Source: an uncultured Anaerolineae bacterium
GTDB taxonomy: Bacteria; Chloroflexota; Anaerolineae; J036; Brachytrichaceae
Assembly (NCBI GenBank): GCA_938034415.1
Contig: CALHLE010000060.1
Span: 1 to 35,905, forward strand
Length of the DNA stretch: 35,905 nucleotides
Reading direction: 5' to 3'
Position 1 is the first letter of the stretch, and each line of letters opens with the position of its first letter. This document shows positions 17,401 to 29,809 of the stretch, piece by piece. The notes beneath the pieces were generated by a model. That model searched no databases and had not been told where the DNA came from. It saw only the letters and a list, made by a program, of their open reading frames with translations. Position numbers and translations under genes: made by a program.

Positions 17401-17873
17401 ACCCATTTCAGGGGCCGCGCGAAAGCTGCTTGGAGTACTTCGAGCAGATGCTAGCCAGAATCACCGAGCTGGACGGGATCGCCCTGCATTGCTACACCCA
17501 TGGCTACACGCCCGACCTGGTCACGTCGCTCGACCGGTTCGAGCACGATCCGCTGCGCTGGCAGTATTATCACTTCCGCGCCTATACGACGCTGCTGGAC
17601 GTCATCCCGCCGCGCCATCGCCTCAAGCCGATCTACATTACCGAGACCAATCCCCATGGCGCGCAGCCGTGGAGCGGCGGCGAAAATGGCTGGGTGCAGG
17701 CCGCCTATGCCGAGATCGCGCGATACAACAACCAGCCGCACGCACAGCAGATACAATGTCTTTTGCTCTATCGCTGGTCGCGCGATGACATCTATAGCAT
17801 CGTGGACAAGCCCGGTGTGCAGAACGATATCCGCGCGACGATCAGGACAACTGACTACCGCTGGAGGGGTTAA
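14454..17873 (+). CDS. Multidomain protein: lytic transglycosylase, C39-like peptidase, SH3-like repeats, clan-A-like glycoside hydrolase
   Basis: A 1139-residue protein starting at GTG. Residues 1-165 resemble an SLT lytic transglycosylase (Glu32 in AVEGANPN, GVLQVTPATR, AYNAGPARA). Residues about 255-410 resemble a papain-like C39 peptidase, with Cys286 (GSSGCTLT), His380 (NHWVLIYG) and Asp396 (IHDPW) as a likely triad. Residues about 455-835 contain three or four SH3-like wall-binding segments (LALRDQ..WLNVV, LRLRDAPS..GEWVAVS). Residues about 845-1139 look like a TIM-barrel hydrolase with candidate acid/base Glu929 (GNEMNN) and nucleophile Glu1064 (ITETN). No signal peptide or membrane segment precedes the first domain, which is odd for a wall-acting enzyme. 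Two small genes follow closely. The overall architecture is not one I recognise. Confidence 0.85.
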   Translation: MLKNSALINAANRAAEMLNLPALLIKAFMAVEGANPNSRDGVLQVTPATRRGVIARIPRALKLAALNLSAASTLSDAALNDRFGQAFANKDLLVQTLTGAWYIKEQLERFEGYVALAGLAYNAGPARAQREVEQKWGGSLLNAALQYHKRIGKGINEVTVHPGIPAVDAATGAKWIRYPVTANDTQKEIFQYLYLRQVPRRNFGLLDFIFRPALLERTRLFDNDAPPGEDLPDRALAIRDGQFTFISPPSPTIMFRTHPLSQRDPQWKDIPLGFSQGRHTIGSSGCTLTALTMLANGFGFQETPATLNDKLKALGPNQGFFGALIAWFGLPRVLPGLKLNKLIECRRVPAPMDEINAALDAGKPVVAELDMSPSPGFQNHWVLIYGRQGSDYLIHDPWPWPTEQSALLTQRYGFAGSPAQIITYCVFYDNPNFVPPDGQTQPQAPSFVLVVNDMPDIHAVGGLALRDQASVIGSRILQRLPAGTALTPLEPVSSVQQKVGVYNQWLNVVAPDGARGWVAAWYVHAREVGAPRAEPPPARRGAPRELPEDSAVEPPLRDKCFVRAKKTRKRVAIYETNRRAVMCNAKGGTKLEALGEAASLERKLRAQKTAKAFWIKVRIGKRIGYVQSRDLEPELIGAPKPRKPLIRKSLDEGPIACTEPDARPTLRVIAQAGLRLRDAPSLSANTKMVLTYGTLVLLREPPDAALPKLGHSGEWVAVSTLSGVTGFVAAEWIALATTPPDASEVRAQGVVLASMTVPLREQPLDDGRSEWHVTAGAPLRLLDSADWGRIGDEHAFIPVESYAFKRGYVRGSHVRAPDFADRRVKVEDAPLPFGICAWNYGLHDPFDRDLFAGSGKTGWVLFTHRVVNGEGYNYEDWSRSGYGVIARLNNDYGGSGTIPTPEHYDAFADQCRRWVLNSRGNLIWVIGNEMNNPREWPNQDPWNPGNNLADAITPERYAACFNKVRAAIKSVQPRAIVVPGAIDPFQGPRESCLEYFEQMLARITELDGIALHCYTHGYTPDLVTSLDRFEHDPLRWQYYHFRAYTTLLDVIPPRHRLKPIYITETNPHGAQPWSGGENGWVQAAYAEIARYNNQPHAQQIQCLLLYRWSRDDIYSIVDKPGVQNDIRATIRTTDYRWRG
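17863..17867 (+). promoter_or_regulatory. Shine-Dalgarno GGAGG inside the end of the multidomain gene
   Basis: Lies 8 nt before ATG 17876, within the last codons of the upstream gene; supports translational coupling of the two genes. Confidence 0.6.
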
Positions 17874-17875
17874 CG

Positions 17876-18436
17876 ATGAGCACAAAAAAGATCAACCATG
17901 ATTCGCATCTCGAATCGGCCAACAAGGATGAGGATACTATCACCAGGCCGCCGTCTGCGCCGTCTCAGCCTGAGGGCGACCCGGCCATGGATGAGCTGCG
18001 CGCGCTGGTGTTGCCCTCGGCAACACTGGCAGGCAGAGGCTTCGCGGAAGCGGCAGCCAGGGGAGACCTGCGGCCTGGTCAGACGCTCGGTGATGCGCTC
18101 AAGTCGTTCATCCGGCAGCTCACCGATTCGCTCGGCCAGATGGCTGACGATTTAAGCAGCCTGGAAGTGCGCACCTTCAGCACTGACGACATGAGCCAGG
18201 TGCGCTACGATTTCGGCTCAGGCGCGTTCAGCGGGTCAGTCAAGCTGCGCGCGCTCACGCGCGTCAACCTGGATGGCGACATGCAAACCGTCGTGCCGGA
18301 GAAGGGCGACGAGCTGGACGAAACGCTGTGGGCAGCGCACGTGTCCATGGTCAAAGAAGCGCAAGCCACGCGCGCCCAGTTCATCGGCTCGATGACCGAG
18401 ATGGCCACGCGGCTGATCGCGATGTTTAAGCCGTAA
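17876..18436 (+). CDS. Unrecognised 186-residue protein linked to the multidomain hydrolase
   Basis: No family recognised. The first 40 residues are polar and probably disordered (Lys/Asp/Ser/Pro rich). Residues about 40-95 are helical, followed by a beta-rich segment (EVRTFSTDD, YDFGSGAFSGSVKLRALT) and a C-terminal helix ending MTEMATRLIAMFKP. There is no signal peptide, membrane helix or cysteine. It starts 2 nt after the stop of the multidomain hydrolase with a good GGAGG site, so co-expression is nearly certain. Possible roles are a chaperone, adaptor or structural partner of that protein, but nothing in the sequence chooses between them. Confidence 0.8.
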   Translation: MSTKKINHDSHLESANKDEDTITRPPSAPSQPEGDPAMDELRALVLPSATLAGRGFAEAAARGDLRPGQTLGDALKSFIRQLTDSLGQMADDLSSLEVRTFSTDDMSQVRYDFGSGAFSGSVKLRALTRVNLDGDMQTVVPEKGDELDETLWAAHVSMVKEAQATRAQFIGSMTEMATRLIAMFKP

Positions 18437-18495
18437 AGGCTTCGGGGAAAGGCCCAGCAAGCCGTCGCTTGAAGGCGCAGCAAGCGCCGCAGCCC

Positions 18496-19191
18496 ATGGA
18501 TACCGCACAAGCGTTGCTCGGCGCCTGGGCAGCCGCAGACGCGCAAAACCTCGACTCACCCCTCGTCTGGCGCTGGGAAGCGCCGTCTAACTCGCGCGCT
18601 GCGCGGCAAGGGGCGCTCGCCGGTCTCGATCGGGACTACGCGCACATCGAGCAAGCGGCCGAACGCCTGAGTCGGTTTGCGGATGCATGGCAGCCGGATC
18701 GGCGTCCACAAGCGAAATCGCTCGAAGCGCAGGCCAGATCGCCCGAAGACGCGCTGGCCGATGCGCTCGAGCGCCTCAGCACGCCACAGGCGAAAGGCTT
18801 GTTCGACCCACTGCAAAGCGCCCAGGAAGAACTCGACGCATTCATCCGACGCGTGCGCGCGCTGGTGTCGCACTATGCAGTGATCGAGACCCAGTGCAAC
18901 GGCGCAGTGATAGCGCGCACCCTCGTCAGTTGGACGGGTGATTTCAAGTCGCTGTGGCGCAACGACCTCACGCCGGAACAGATTCGCCTGCACGAGCACA
19001 ACGCGCGCGCAGCGCTGGCGCGCCGGGCCGCGCTCATCCGGCTCATGGGCGTGATCGGCGTGAGCGCAACGAAGATCGCCCTGCGCCTAGCGACGCCCGG
19101 CGGGCAGCTCCTCGTGCTGCCCGCCTTGTGGCAATTCGTGCGCGATGTCATCGAGGAGCTGCGCCGGTTAGAAACGCATCCCGTCAGTTGA
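18496..19191 (+). CDS. Unrecognised, mostly alpha-helical 231-residue protein, third gene of the hydrolase cassette
   Basis: No family recognised. Residues about 40-135 are charged and helical and may form coiled coils (IEQAAERLSRFADAW, AQEELDAFIRRVRALVSHYA). Near residues 180-220 a run of small and hydrophobic residues (LIRLMGVIGVSATKIALRL, LLVLPALWQFVRDVIEEL) could be one or two membrane-associated helices. ATG 18496 is used; an in-frame TTG at 18469 would add nine residues and neither has a good ribosome binding site. It lies 59 nt after the preceding gene. Its end overlaps the convergent GH4 gene by 8 nt. The neighbourhood suggests a function with the multidomain hydrolase. Confidence 0.72.
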   Translation: MDTAQALLGAWAAADAQNLDSPLVWRWEAPSNSRAARQGALAGLDRDYAHIEQAAERLSRFADAWQPDRRPQAKSLEAQARSPEDALADALERLSTPQAKGLFDPLQSAQEELDAFIRRVRALVSHYAVIETQCNGAVIARTLVSWTGDFKSLWRNDLTPEQIRLHEHNARAALARRAALIRLMGVIGVSATKIALRLATPGGQLLVLPALWQFVRDVIEELRRLETHPVS

Positions 19192-20485
19192 AGGGCGGCA
19201 GCAGGCCGGTCGCCTCGTGCGCGGCGAGCAGGTCATCTATCAGCGCGCGAATCTGGTTCAGGTCCAACTCCGCAGCCGTGTGTGGGTCAAGGTAAGCCGC
19301 CTGATAGATGTAGTCGCGCCTTCCGGTGAGCGCCGCCTCGACGGTCAGCTCTTGCACGTTGATGTTGGTGCGCATCAGCGCGGCGAGCTGCGGCGGTAGC
19401 TTGCCGATCTTGGTCGGCTGTAGGCCGTTCTTGTCCACCAGCACCGGCACCTCCACACAGCAGCCTTGCGGCAAGTTGTCAATCAGCCCCTCGTTCGGCA
19501 CGTTGCCATAGATCACGCGCGGCTGGCCGGTCTCCAGGCTGTGGATGATGAGCGAGCCGTATTCGTGGCTGCGGCGCACCTCGATGTCTTCGCCGGCCTC
19601 CAACCGGGCGCGCATGTCTTGCCAGCCGGCGATCTGCGCCTCGCAGCGACGAATGTATTCGTCCAGCGGAATGTTGAACTGCTCTATCAGATCGGGACGG
19701 TCGCGCTTGATGAACCACGGCACATATTCGCTGAAGTGCTCGCTGGACTCGGTGACGAAGTAGCCAAAGTGCTTGAACACTTCATAGCGCACCCGGTTCC
19801 ACGTTGGTTGCTTGCCCTCCTCCAGCACCGTGCGGATGCGCGGGTAGAGGTCCTCGCCGTTGCGCTCGAATCGCAAATAGAAGGCCATGTGGTTGATGCC
19901 GGCGCACAGATAGTTAATCTCCTCGATCGGCACGCCGATGTCCTGGGCCAACTGCTCCGCCGTGCCCTGCACGCTGTGACACAGGCCGACCGCCTTGATT
20001 TTCGTCGCCCGGCTGATGGCCCAGCAGTTCATCGCCATCGGATTGACGTATTGCAAGAAGGTCACATGCGGGCACAGTGATTCCATGTCGCGGCAGATGT
20101 CCAGGAGGACCGGGATGGTGCGCAGTGCGCGCATGATCCCGCCTACGCCCAGCGTGTCGGCGATGGTCTGGCGCAAGCCGTACTTCTTGGGAACCTCGAA
20201 ATCAATCACCGTGCTCGGCTTGTAGCCGCCGATCTGAAACATGCTGATGGCATAGTCTGCGCCGTCGAGGGCACAGCGTCGGTCCTGGGTCGCCTCGATC
20301 TTCGGCCGCGCGCCCAGCTTGGCGGCCACCTTATGAGCCACGATCTCCGAAGTTCGCAGGCGTTCAGGATCAATATCGAATAAACTGATGTGCGCATCGG
20401 CCAGTTCGGGAAAGCTCAGAATGTCGCCGAGCAGGTTCTTCGCAAACACTGTGCTGCCGGCACCGATGAAGGTGATCTTTGGCAT
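19184..20485 (-). CDS. GH4 family alpha-galactosidase (MelA type)
   Basis: NAD- and metal-dependent glycosidase that cleaves alpha-galactosides such as melibiose and galactomannan side chains by an oxidation-elimination mechanism. The N-terminal Rossmann motif FIGAGS is at residues 6-11. NPMAMNCWA (about 148-156) and the Mn-binding Cys169 (GLCHS) and His199 (GINHM) match MelA-type GH4 enzymes. Its 433 residues are normal length. Start 20485 gives the family-typical MPKITFIGAGS; an in-frame ATG at 20524 adds 13 residues with no homology. No signal peptide, as expected for a cytoplasmic enzyme acting on imported sugars. Divergent from threonine synthase across 125 bp. Confidence 0.92.
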   Translation of the reverse strand: MPKITFIGAGSTVFAKNLLGDILSFPELADAHISLFDIDPERLRTSEIVAHKVAAKLGARPKIEATQDRRCALDGADYAISMFQIGGYKPSTVIDFEVPKKYGLRQTIADTLGVGGIMRALRTIPVLLDICRDMESLCPHVTFLQYVNPMAMNCWAISRATKIKAVGLCHSVQGTAEQLAQDIGVPIEEINYLCAGINHMAFYLRFERNGEDLYPRIRTVLEEGKQPTWNRVRYEVFKHFGYFVTESSEHFSEYVPWFIKRDRPDLIEQFNIPLDEYIRRCEAQIAGWQDMRARLEAGEDIEVRRSHEYGSLIIHSLETGQPRVIYGNVPNEGLIDNLPQGCCVEVPVLVDKNGLQPTKIGKLPPQLAALMRTNINVQELTVEAALTGRRDYIYQAAYLDPHTAAELDLNQIRALIDDLLAAHEATGLLPPFN

Positions 20486-20610
20486 ACTTAGGTAGAGATA
20501 TGTCGGTTGCGTCTTCGACGCCAAGGGTTTCGTGTGCGGCCAATGTTAATCCCTAAGTCGCAAAACGCGAAACCCCTCTCAAACATCCACTCTTCCCTAC
20601 TCGAACTGGC

Positions 20611-21864
20611 ATGAACCCTTCCCTCATCGGATTCCGCTGCTCAGTATGCGACACGGTGCACTCTCCCGAAAAAGTTGCCTACACCTGTCCCGAAGACGGC
20701 GGCAACCTAGATGCGGTCTACGATTACGCGCATCTCTCACGACATCTCGATCCGGCTACCATCACGCGCAACTCCGACCGCTCGATCTGGCACTATGCCC
20801 CGCTGTTGCCCGTCATCCCTCACGCGCCGCCGCACACGCCGCTCGCTTTGCTCGGCTGGTCGCCGCTATATCGCGCGCCGGCGCTTGAGCAAGCCTTGCA
20901 AGTGCGCGCGGTATGGCTCAAGGACGACACACGCCTGCCCAGCTCTTCGTTCAAAGATCGCGCCAGCGCGATGGTCATCGCCCGCGCCATGGAGATGGGC
21001 GTGAAGACGATCTGTGTGGCTTCCACCGGCAACGCCGCCGCCGCTTTGGCCGCGCTCTGCGCCGGCACCGACTTGCAGGCAGTCATCTTTGTGCCGGAGA
21101 GCACGCCTGAAGCCAAGCTGGCCGGCATCCTCATCCATGGCGCGCGGGTGTACACCGTGCGCGGCTCGTATAACGACGCCGTCGCGCTGGCCGATGCTGC
21201 ATGCCGCGCGTTCGGCTGGTACAACCGCAGCACCGGCATCAATCCCTACACGCGCGAGGGCAAAAAGACCGCCGGCTTCGAGATTGCCGAACAGCTCGCC
21301 CTGCAAGACTCACAGAGGGCAGACAGCGGCTTCCGTGCGCCGGACGTGATCATCGTGCCGGTCGGCGATGGCAACATCATCAGCGGCGTGCACAAGGGGT
21401 TCTGGGAGCTTCATGCGCTCGGTTGGATCGAACGCGTGCCGCGCTTCATCGGCGTCACGGCAACGCTGGCACCTTCGTTTCACCGTGCCTGGCAATCCGG
21501 CAGCGAGCATTTCGAGACCATCCCATCGCAAACTATCGCCAGCGGGATCAGCAGCGACCGCCCCTGTGACGGTGTACTAGCACTGCGGGCGATTCGCGGC
21601 ACCGGCGGCGCCGTCATCGAAGCGACCGACGAGGAGATGCTGGCAGCCATGCGCGAGCTGGCGACTCGCGCCGGCGTCTTCGTCGAGCCGGCCTGCGCGG
21701 CAGCGTATGTCGGCCTGGTGAAAGGCCGCCGCGCCGGCTTCATCGGCAGCGACGACGAGGTTGTGCTCCAGCTCACCGGCAGCGGCTTCAAGGACGTGCG
21801 CTCGGCGCTGCGCGCCGCCGGCCAAGCGATCAGCATAGAATCGCTCGCCGACGTTCGGCCCTAA
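20611..21864 (+). CDS. thrC: Threonine synthase
   Basis: PLP enzyme converting O-phosphohomoserine to threonine. A zinc-ribbon-like start (CSVCDTVHS..YTCPEDGG, residues 10-31) is followed by the PLP domain with Lys115 in SSSFKDRAS. The phosphate-binding glycine-rich GDGNIISG and the late TGSGFKD, equivalent to TGHGLKD of many threonine synthases, are present. The 417 residues fit the class II-like/archaeal-type enzymes. A closely related pyridoxal enzyme such as threonine dehydratase is less likely because of the zinc-ribbon N-terminus and C-terminal motif. It is followed after a single base by the DUF2298 gene. Confidence 0.93.
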   Translation: MNPSLIGFRCSVCDTVHSPEKVAYTCPEDGGNLDAVYDYAHLSRHLDPATITRNSDRSIWHYAPLLPVIPHAPPHTPLALLGWSPLYRAPALEQALQVRAVWLKDDTRLPSSSFKDRASAMVIARAMEMGVKTICVASTGNAAAALAALCAGTDLQAVIFVPESTPEAKLAGILIHGARVYTVRGSYNDAVALADAACRAFGWYNRSTGINPYTREGKKTAGFEIAEQLALQDSQRADSGFRAPDVIIVPVGDGNIISGVHKGFWELHALGWIERVPRFIGVTATLAPSFHRAWQSGSEHFETIPSQTIASGISSDRPCDGVLALRAIRGTGGAVIEATDEEMLAAMRELATRAGVFVEPACAAAYVGLVKGRRAGFIGSDDEVVLQLTGSGFKDVRSALRAAGQAISIESLADVRP

Positions 21865-21865
21865 T

Positions 21866-24361
21866 ATGCGCGATGCGCTGTTGTGGTATCTGTGGCTGCA
21901 AGCCTTCGCCTTCGGCGGTTGGCTGATCGCGTCGCATTGGCTGGCGCGTCTGCCCGACCGAGGCTATGGCGTCAGCAAGGCGCTGGGGCTGGCGCTCGGC
22001 GGCTTCGGCTACTGGGCCGCCGTCACCTTGGGATTCTCGACGAATCACGTCGGCGCAGCGCTGCTGGCGCTGGCCGGCGTGTGGGGCGTCGGCCTCTGGC
22101 TGCGCTACGGCGCGCGCGATACAAGTCGCGCGACGCAAGCCCCGGCCCGCCTTGCGAACTTTGTCATTGCCAGTGAGGCGCTCTTCGCGCTTGCCTTCGC
22201 GGGTTGGTCACTCGCGCGCGCCTATAGCCCGGACATCATGAGCGCGGGCGGCGAGAAATTCATGGAATCCATGATGATCAACGCCATTCTGCGCAGCCCC
22301 AGCTTCCCCCCGAACGACGCCTGGTTGTCCGGCTTTAGCATCAGCTATTACTACTTCGGCTACATCATCAGCGCCATGCTGATTTTGCTGAGCGGCGTCG
22401 CGCCGGCAGTTGGGTTCAACCTGGTCGGCGCAACGGTCTTCGCGCTCACCATCATCGGCGGGTTCAGCATCGGATACAACCTCTGGGCATTGAAGTCAAG
22501 TGCCGAGAACGGAGCATCGAGCAGCGCCAAAGCCTCACTCCTGGCTGGCTTGTTGACCACGTTGATGCTGGCGCTGATGGGCAACCTGGGCGGGCTGATG
22601 GGCGCGCTCAAGTGCGGCGACGCCTTGCCGCAGTCGTTTTGGGAATGGCTGGATGTGCGCGACACGGCGACGCAGGTCTATGCGTGCAACGGCCTCGCGC
22701 CGAGCGAATTCTACGGCTGGTGGTGGGATTGGTCGCGCGTGGTGAAGGACACGACGCCGACCGGCCAATACCAGGAAACTATCACGGAGACGCCCATTTT
22801 CAGCTTCGTGCTCGGCGACAACCACCCGCACGTGATGGCGCTGCCACTTGCGCTGCTGGCGCTCACCCTGGCGCTGCGCAACTTCACGGGCGATGCTGGC
22901 GACGCGCAGGACGCTAGACGCGACGCGCGCGATTCGCCTTCTGCATCACGCATCCCGTTCGTCCCCCTCCAGGTCGCGACTTCCTACGTCTTGCCAGCCA
23001 TCATCTTCGGTGGACTAGCGTTCACGAACACCTGGGACTTCCCGATCTACGGGGCGCTCTTCATCGCAGCGTCGCTGCTCAGGCGATGGCTGCGCCACGA
23101 GCCGCTATCGCCGGCGCTCCTGCACGGCGCCGGCGTAATGGTGCTGGGGTATTTGCTCTATTTGCCCTGGCACGTGACATTCGCCTCGCAGGCGCGCGGG
23201 ATTGGGGTCAACTTGTTCAACGGCACGCGCTTCGTGCACTTCTTCCTCATCTACGCGCCGTTCTTGATCGCTGGGGCCGGCTTCATCGGTCTGATGATGC
23301 ACGATGCGAAAGCAGCAACGTGTGCAGTCGTCGGCCGCGCTGCCAGGCTGACGGCGGCAACCCTCATCGCCTGTTTCGTTGTGGTGTTAGCGGTCGGACT
23401 CGCCTCGCCGCAGGGACGCGCCGTAGCACAGGAACTCAGCAGCACCGGCCCCGTGATGGGCATGCCGCGCGAACAGGTGTTACAACGGCTGCTGGAGCGC
23501 ATCACCAACCCCTGGACGGCGCTGGCGCTGAGCGGGGGCGCAGCCGCGTGCGCTGCGCTGATCCTGGCCTGTCGCACGCCAAGATCGGCATCACACCTGT
23601 CAGAAGCAGCGGATGCCCCCACCCCACCGGCGCCGTTCATCCTGCTGCTCTTCGGTGCCGGCGCGCTGCTCACCCTGAGCGTTGAATTCGTCTTCCTGCG
23701 CGACTTGTTCGGCACGCGCATGAACACGGTGTTCAAGTTCTACTACCAGGCCTGGACGCTGTGGTCAGTCGCCGGCGGATTCGCCATCGTCAGCCTAATC
23801 GCCGCGCGCCGCGCCGCGGCAAAGTGCGTCGGCGGAATCGCGTTGGCCTTCGTCGCGCTGGGGCTGATCTATCCGATCATGGCCATCCCCGCGCGCGCGA
23901 ACCACTTTCGCGGCGAGCCAACGCTGGACGGCGCCGCTTACCTGCGGCGCATCCACTCAGAAGATGCGGCGATGATCGCCTGGCTGAACGCCAACGTCGC
24001 CGGCGCCCCATACATCATCGAAGCGCCGCCGGACAGCGCATTCGGCGCATACACCTACGAGGGACGCATCTCGACGTTCACCGGCCTGCCGACTGCACTC
24101 GGCTGGGGCGGCCACGAGCATCAATGGCGCGGCACAACCGACGAACAGGCGCGGCGCTTCCCGTTGATCGAGCAACTCTACAACACGACCGACCTCACAG
24201 AGGCGCGCGCGCTGCTGCGCGAGTTTGGCGCGCGGTATGTGATCGTCGGGGAGACGGAGCGCCGGCGTTTCTCATCTGAAGGGCTGGCCAAGTTCGAGTC
24301 GCTGTGCATGTCGGCATTTCAATCAGGTGCCAGCGTCATCTATCGCTGCGGCGGCAATTGA
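21866..24361 (+). CDS. DUF2298 ('YYY' family) multi-pass membrane protein
   Basis: An 831-residue membrane protein with about twelve or more hydrophobic segments. Family hallmarks include [17 protein letters not shown], the tyrosine run [11 protein letters not shown] that names the family, [11 protein letters not shown] and [13 protein letters not shown]. These proteins are found in Chloroflexota and Archaea and are thought to be GT-C-type glycosyltransferases, though no reaction is established. The last 150 residues form a soluble domain ([31 protein letters not shown]) likely on the outer face. The start ATG is 1 nt after the threonine synthase stop, so the two are translationally linked even though no shared pathway is evident. 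Confidence 0.9.
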   Translation: MRDALLWYLWLQAFAFGGWLIASHWLARLPDRGYGVSKALGLALGGFGYWAAVTLGFSTNHVGAALLALAGVWGVGLWLRYGARDTSRATQAPARLANFVIASEALFALAFAGWSLARAYSPDIMSAGGEKFMESMMINAILRSPSFPPNDAWLSGFSISYYYFGYIISAMLILLSGVAPAVGFNLVGATVFALTIIGGFSIGYNLWALKSSAENGASSSAKASLLAGLLTTLMLALMGNLGGLMGALKCGDALPQSFWEWLDVRDTATQVYACNGLAPSEFYGWWWDWSRVVKDTTPTGQYQETITETPIFSFVLGDNHPHVMALPLALLALTLALRNFTGDAGDAQDARRDARDSPSASRIPFVPLQVATSYVLPAIIFGGLAFTNTWDFPIYGALFIAASLLRRWLRHEPLSPALLHGAGVMVLGYLLYLPWHVTFASQARGIGVNLFNGTRFVHFFLIYAPFLIAGAGFIGLMMHDAKAATCAVVGRAARLTAATLIACFVVVLAVGLASPQGRAVAQELSSTGPVMGMPREQVLQRLLERITNPWTALALSGGAAACAALILACRTPRSASHLSEAADAPTPPAPFILLLFGAGALLTLSVEFVFLRDLFGTRMNTVFKFYYQAWTLWSVAGGFAIVSLIAARRAAAKCVGGIALAFVALGLIYPIMAIPARANHFRGEPTLDGAAYLRRIHSEDAAMIAWLNANVAGAPYIIEAPPDSAFGAYTYEGRISTFTGLPTALGWGGHEHQWRGTTDEQARRFPLIEQLYNTTDLTEARALLREFGARYVIVGETERRRFSSEGLAKFESLCMSAFQSGASVIYRCGGN

Positions 24362-24381
24362 TTCATGGTTCAATTCCCCGC

Positions 24382-25350
24382 ATGGCATTCTTCGATCTCC
24401 CACTCGACCAACTCAAAACCTATCGCCCCGACCGCAACGAACCAACCGACTTCGACGCCTTCTGGCGGCGCACCCTAGACGAGGCGCGCGCGCATCCGCT
24501 CGACCCGCGCTTCGAGCCGGTAGACTTTGGGCTGCGCAGCGTCGAGACGTTCGACGTCACTTTCAACGGCTATGGCGGCCAGCCGATCAAGGGCTGGCTC
24601 ATTCTGCCCCGGCATCGCACCGGGAAGCTGCCGTGCGTCGTCGAGTTCATCGGCTACGGCGGCGGGCGCAGCTATCCCACGAGCTGGCTGCTTTGGAGCG
24701 CAGCCGGCTACGCCCACCTCGTTATGGACACCCGCGGCCAGGGCAGCGCCTGGAGCCACGGCGACACGCCCGACCCCGAAACCGAGGGCAGCAACCCCCA
24801 CCACCCCGGCTTCATGACCCGCGGCGTGCTAAAGCCGGAGACGTATTACTACCGGCGCGTGTTCACCGACGGCTGCCGCGCCGTTGAAGCCGCACAGTCG
24901 CACGACGCCATAGACGCGGAACGCATCGCCGCGACGGGCGGCAGCCAGGGCGGCGGCATTACCATCGCCGTCGCCGGGCTGACGCCGGCCGTCCAGGTCG
25001 CCATGCCGGATGTGCCGTTCTTGTGCCACTTCCGGCGCGCCGCAACGCTGACAGACAGCAGTCCGTATGTCGAGTTGCAACGCTTCCTCATCGCCCAGCG
25101 CGACAAAGTGGAGCAGGTCTTCACCACGCTGAGTTACTTCGATGGCATGAACTTCGCTGCCCGCGCGCGTGCCAAAGCCCTGTTCTCCGTCGGCCTGATG
25201 GACGACGTCTGCCCGCCTTCAACCGTGTTCGCCGCCTACAACCACTGGGCCGGCGAGAAGGACATCCGCATCTACGAGTTCAACCGGCACGAAGGCGGCG
25301 GGGAATATCAGGCCGTGGAGAAGGTCAAGTTCCTGCGCGCAATATGGTGA
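24382..25350 (+). CDS. CE7 family acetyl-xylan esterase / cephalosporin-C deacetylase
   Basis: Alpha/beta hydrolase of 322 residues that removes acetyl groups from short xylo-oligosaccharides and related esters. The family motifs RGQGS, GGSQGGG and HEGGG are all present. The triad Ser188, Asp274 (DDVCPP, or the adjacent Asp275) and His303 has the same numbering as I recall for the Thermotoga maritima CE7 enzyme. The ATG at 24382 gives the family-typical [16 protein letters not shown] start; longer in-frame starts overlap the upstream gene and add a non-homologous tail. No signal peptide, so it is cytoplasmic and acts on imported oligomers. It follows the DUF2298 gene by 20 nt. Confidence 0.95.
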   Translation: MAFFDLPLDQLKTYRPDRNEPTDFDAFWRRTLDEARAHPLDPRFEPVDFGLRSVETFDVTFNGYGGQPIKGWLILPRHRTGKLPCVVEFIGYGGGRSYPTSWLLWSAAGYAHLVMDTRGQGSAWSHGDTPDPETEGSNPHHPGFMTRGVLKPETYYYRRVFTDGCRAVEAAQSHDAIDAERIAATGGSQGGGITIAVAGLTPAVQVAMPDVPFLCHFRRAATLTDSSPYVELQRFLIAQRDKVEQVFTTLSYFDGMNFAARARAKALFSVGLMDDVCPPSTVFAAYNHWAGEKDIRIYEFNRHEGGGEYQAVEKVKFLRAIW

Positions 25351-25434
25351 AACGCGCAGACTAGCCGCTTGACCAGCCCATAACCCGTCGGACGAAGGAC
25401 GACGCGGCGCGCGAGACAAGCTACAAAGGTCGGC

Positions 25435-29067
<3,633 letters not shown>

Positions 29068-29068
29068 A

Positions 29069-29608
29069 GTGGGCGGGAACAACAAGGTGCTCGTCGCCTA
29101 CGCGAGCAAATACGGTTCTACCACCGAGATCGCCGAGCGGATCGGTCAGGTGCTCGCGCGCGCCGGTCTGGATGTGGATGTGCTGCCCGCCGAGCAGACC
29201 GGGGATATCGAGCGCTACCGGGCTGTGGTGTTAGGCAGTGGGGTCTACGCCGGCCACTGGCTTAAGGAAGCCGTCGCATTCCTCGAAGCAAACGAAGCAG
29301 CGCTGGCCCGACGGCCGGTCTGGTTGTTCTCCAGTGGGCCGACCGGAGAGGGTGATCCCGTTGAGATCCTAGACGGCTGGCGCTTCCCCCACGCCCAGCA
29401 GGCCATCGCCGACCGCATCCGGCCGCAGGACATCGCTGTATTCCACGGCAAGATTGATTTGAGCGCCCTGCACTTGGGCGACAAACTCATCATCAAGGCA
29501 GTTAAGGCCAGGGTGGGCGATTATCGCGACTGGCCTGCCATCGAGGCCTGGGCCGACAAGATCGCCCAACAACTCGCTCGATTGGAGCAGGGCGCAAACG
29601 TCGCATGA
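29069..29608 (+). CDS. Flavodoxin-domain protein (HemG-like flavodoxin family)
   Basis: A 179-residue FMN-binding flavodoxin fold. The phosphate-binding loop ASKYGSTTEIA follows the first strand, then GSGVYAGHW and LFSSGPTGEG flank the isoalloxazine site. This order and the SGVYAGHW motif match the flavodoxin_5 group, which includes menaquinone-dependent protoporphyrinogen oxidase (HemG), more than electron-carrier flavodoxins. The start is taken as GTG 29069, 1 nt after the PFOR stop; the upstream extension to 29024 is Arg-rich and overlaps PFOR. The tight linkage to PFOR makes an electron-transfer role attractive, but heme synthesis or another redox role is equally possible. Confidence 0.85.
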   Translation: MGGNNKVLVAYASKYGSTTEIAERIGQVLARAGLDVDVLPAEQTGDIERYRAVVLGSGVYAGHWLKEAVAFLEANEAALARRPVWLFSSGPTGEGDPVEILDGWRFPHAQQAIADRIRPQDIAVFHGKIDLSALHLGDKLIIKAVKARVGDYRDWPAIEAWADKIAQQLARLEQGANVA

Positions 29609-29638
29609 GCCGGCGGCTCAAACTGCGGGGGCAGAGTG

Positions 29639-29800
29639 ATGCCGATCACCATCGGCATCTTGCTCCTGATCGCGCAGGTGTTTCGCTGGGAATGGCTATC
29701 GCGGCTCGTGATGCTGCTGCTGGGCGCAGCCTTCATCGTTTGGCGCATTGCGGTGCGCATACTCGGACTCCTGGGCGTAGGAATCCTGCTGATGCCCTGA
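29639..29800 (+). CDS. Small hydrophobic membrane peptide (53 residues)
   Basis: ATG 29639 opens a 53-residue frame ending at TGA 29798-29800. It encodes two hydrophobic stretches (about residues 3-14 and 22-52) around a Trp/Arg turn (VFRWEWLSRL), consistent with one or two membrane helices. A GGGGGC site lies about 8 nt upstream. The overlapping 97-residue frame from 29605 is Arg/His-rich and looks like a shadow. No family recognised. Confidence 0.5.
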   Translation: MPITIGILLLIAQVFRWEWLSRLVMLLLGAAFIVWRIAVRILGLLGVGILLMP

Positions 29801-29809
29801 GCGACAGAA

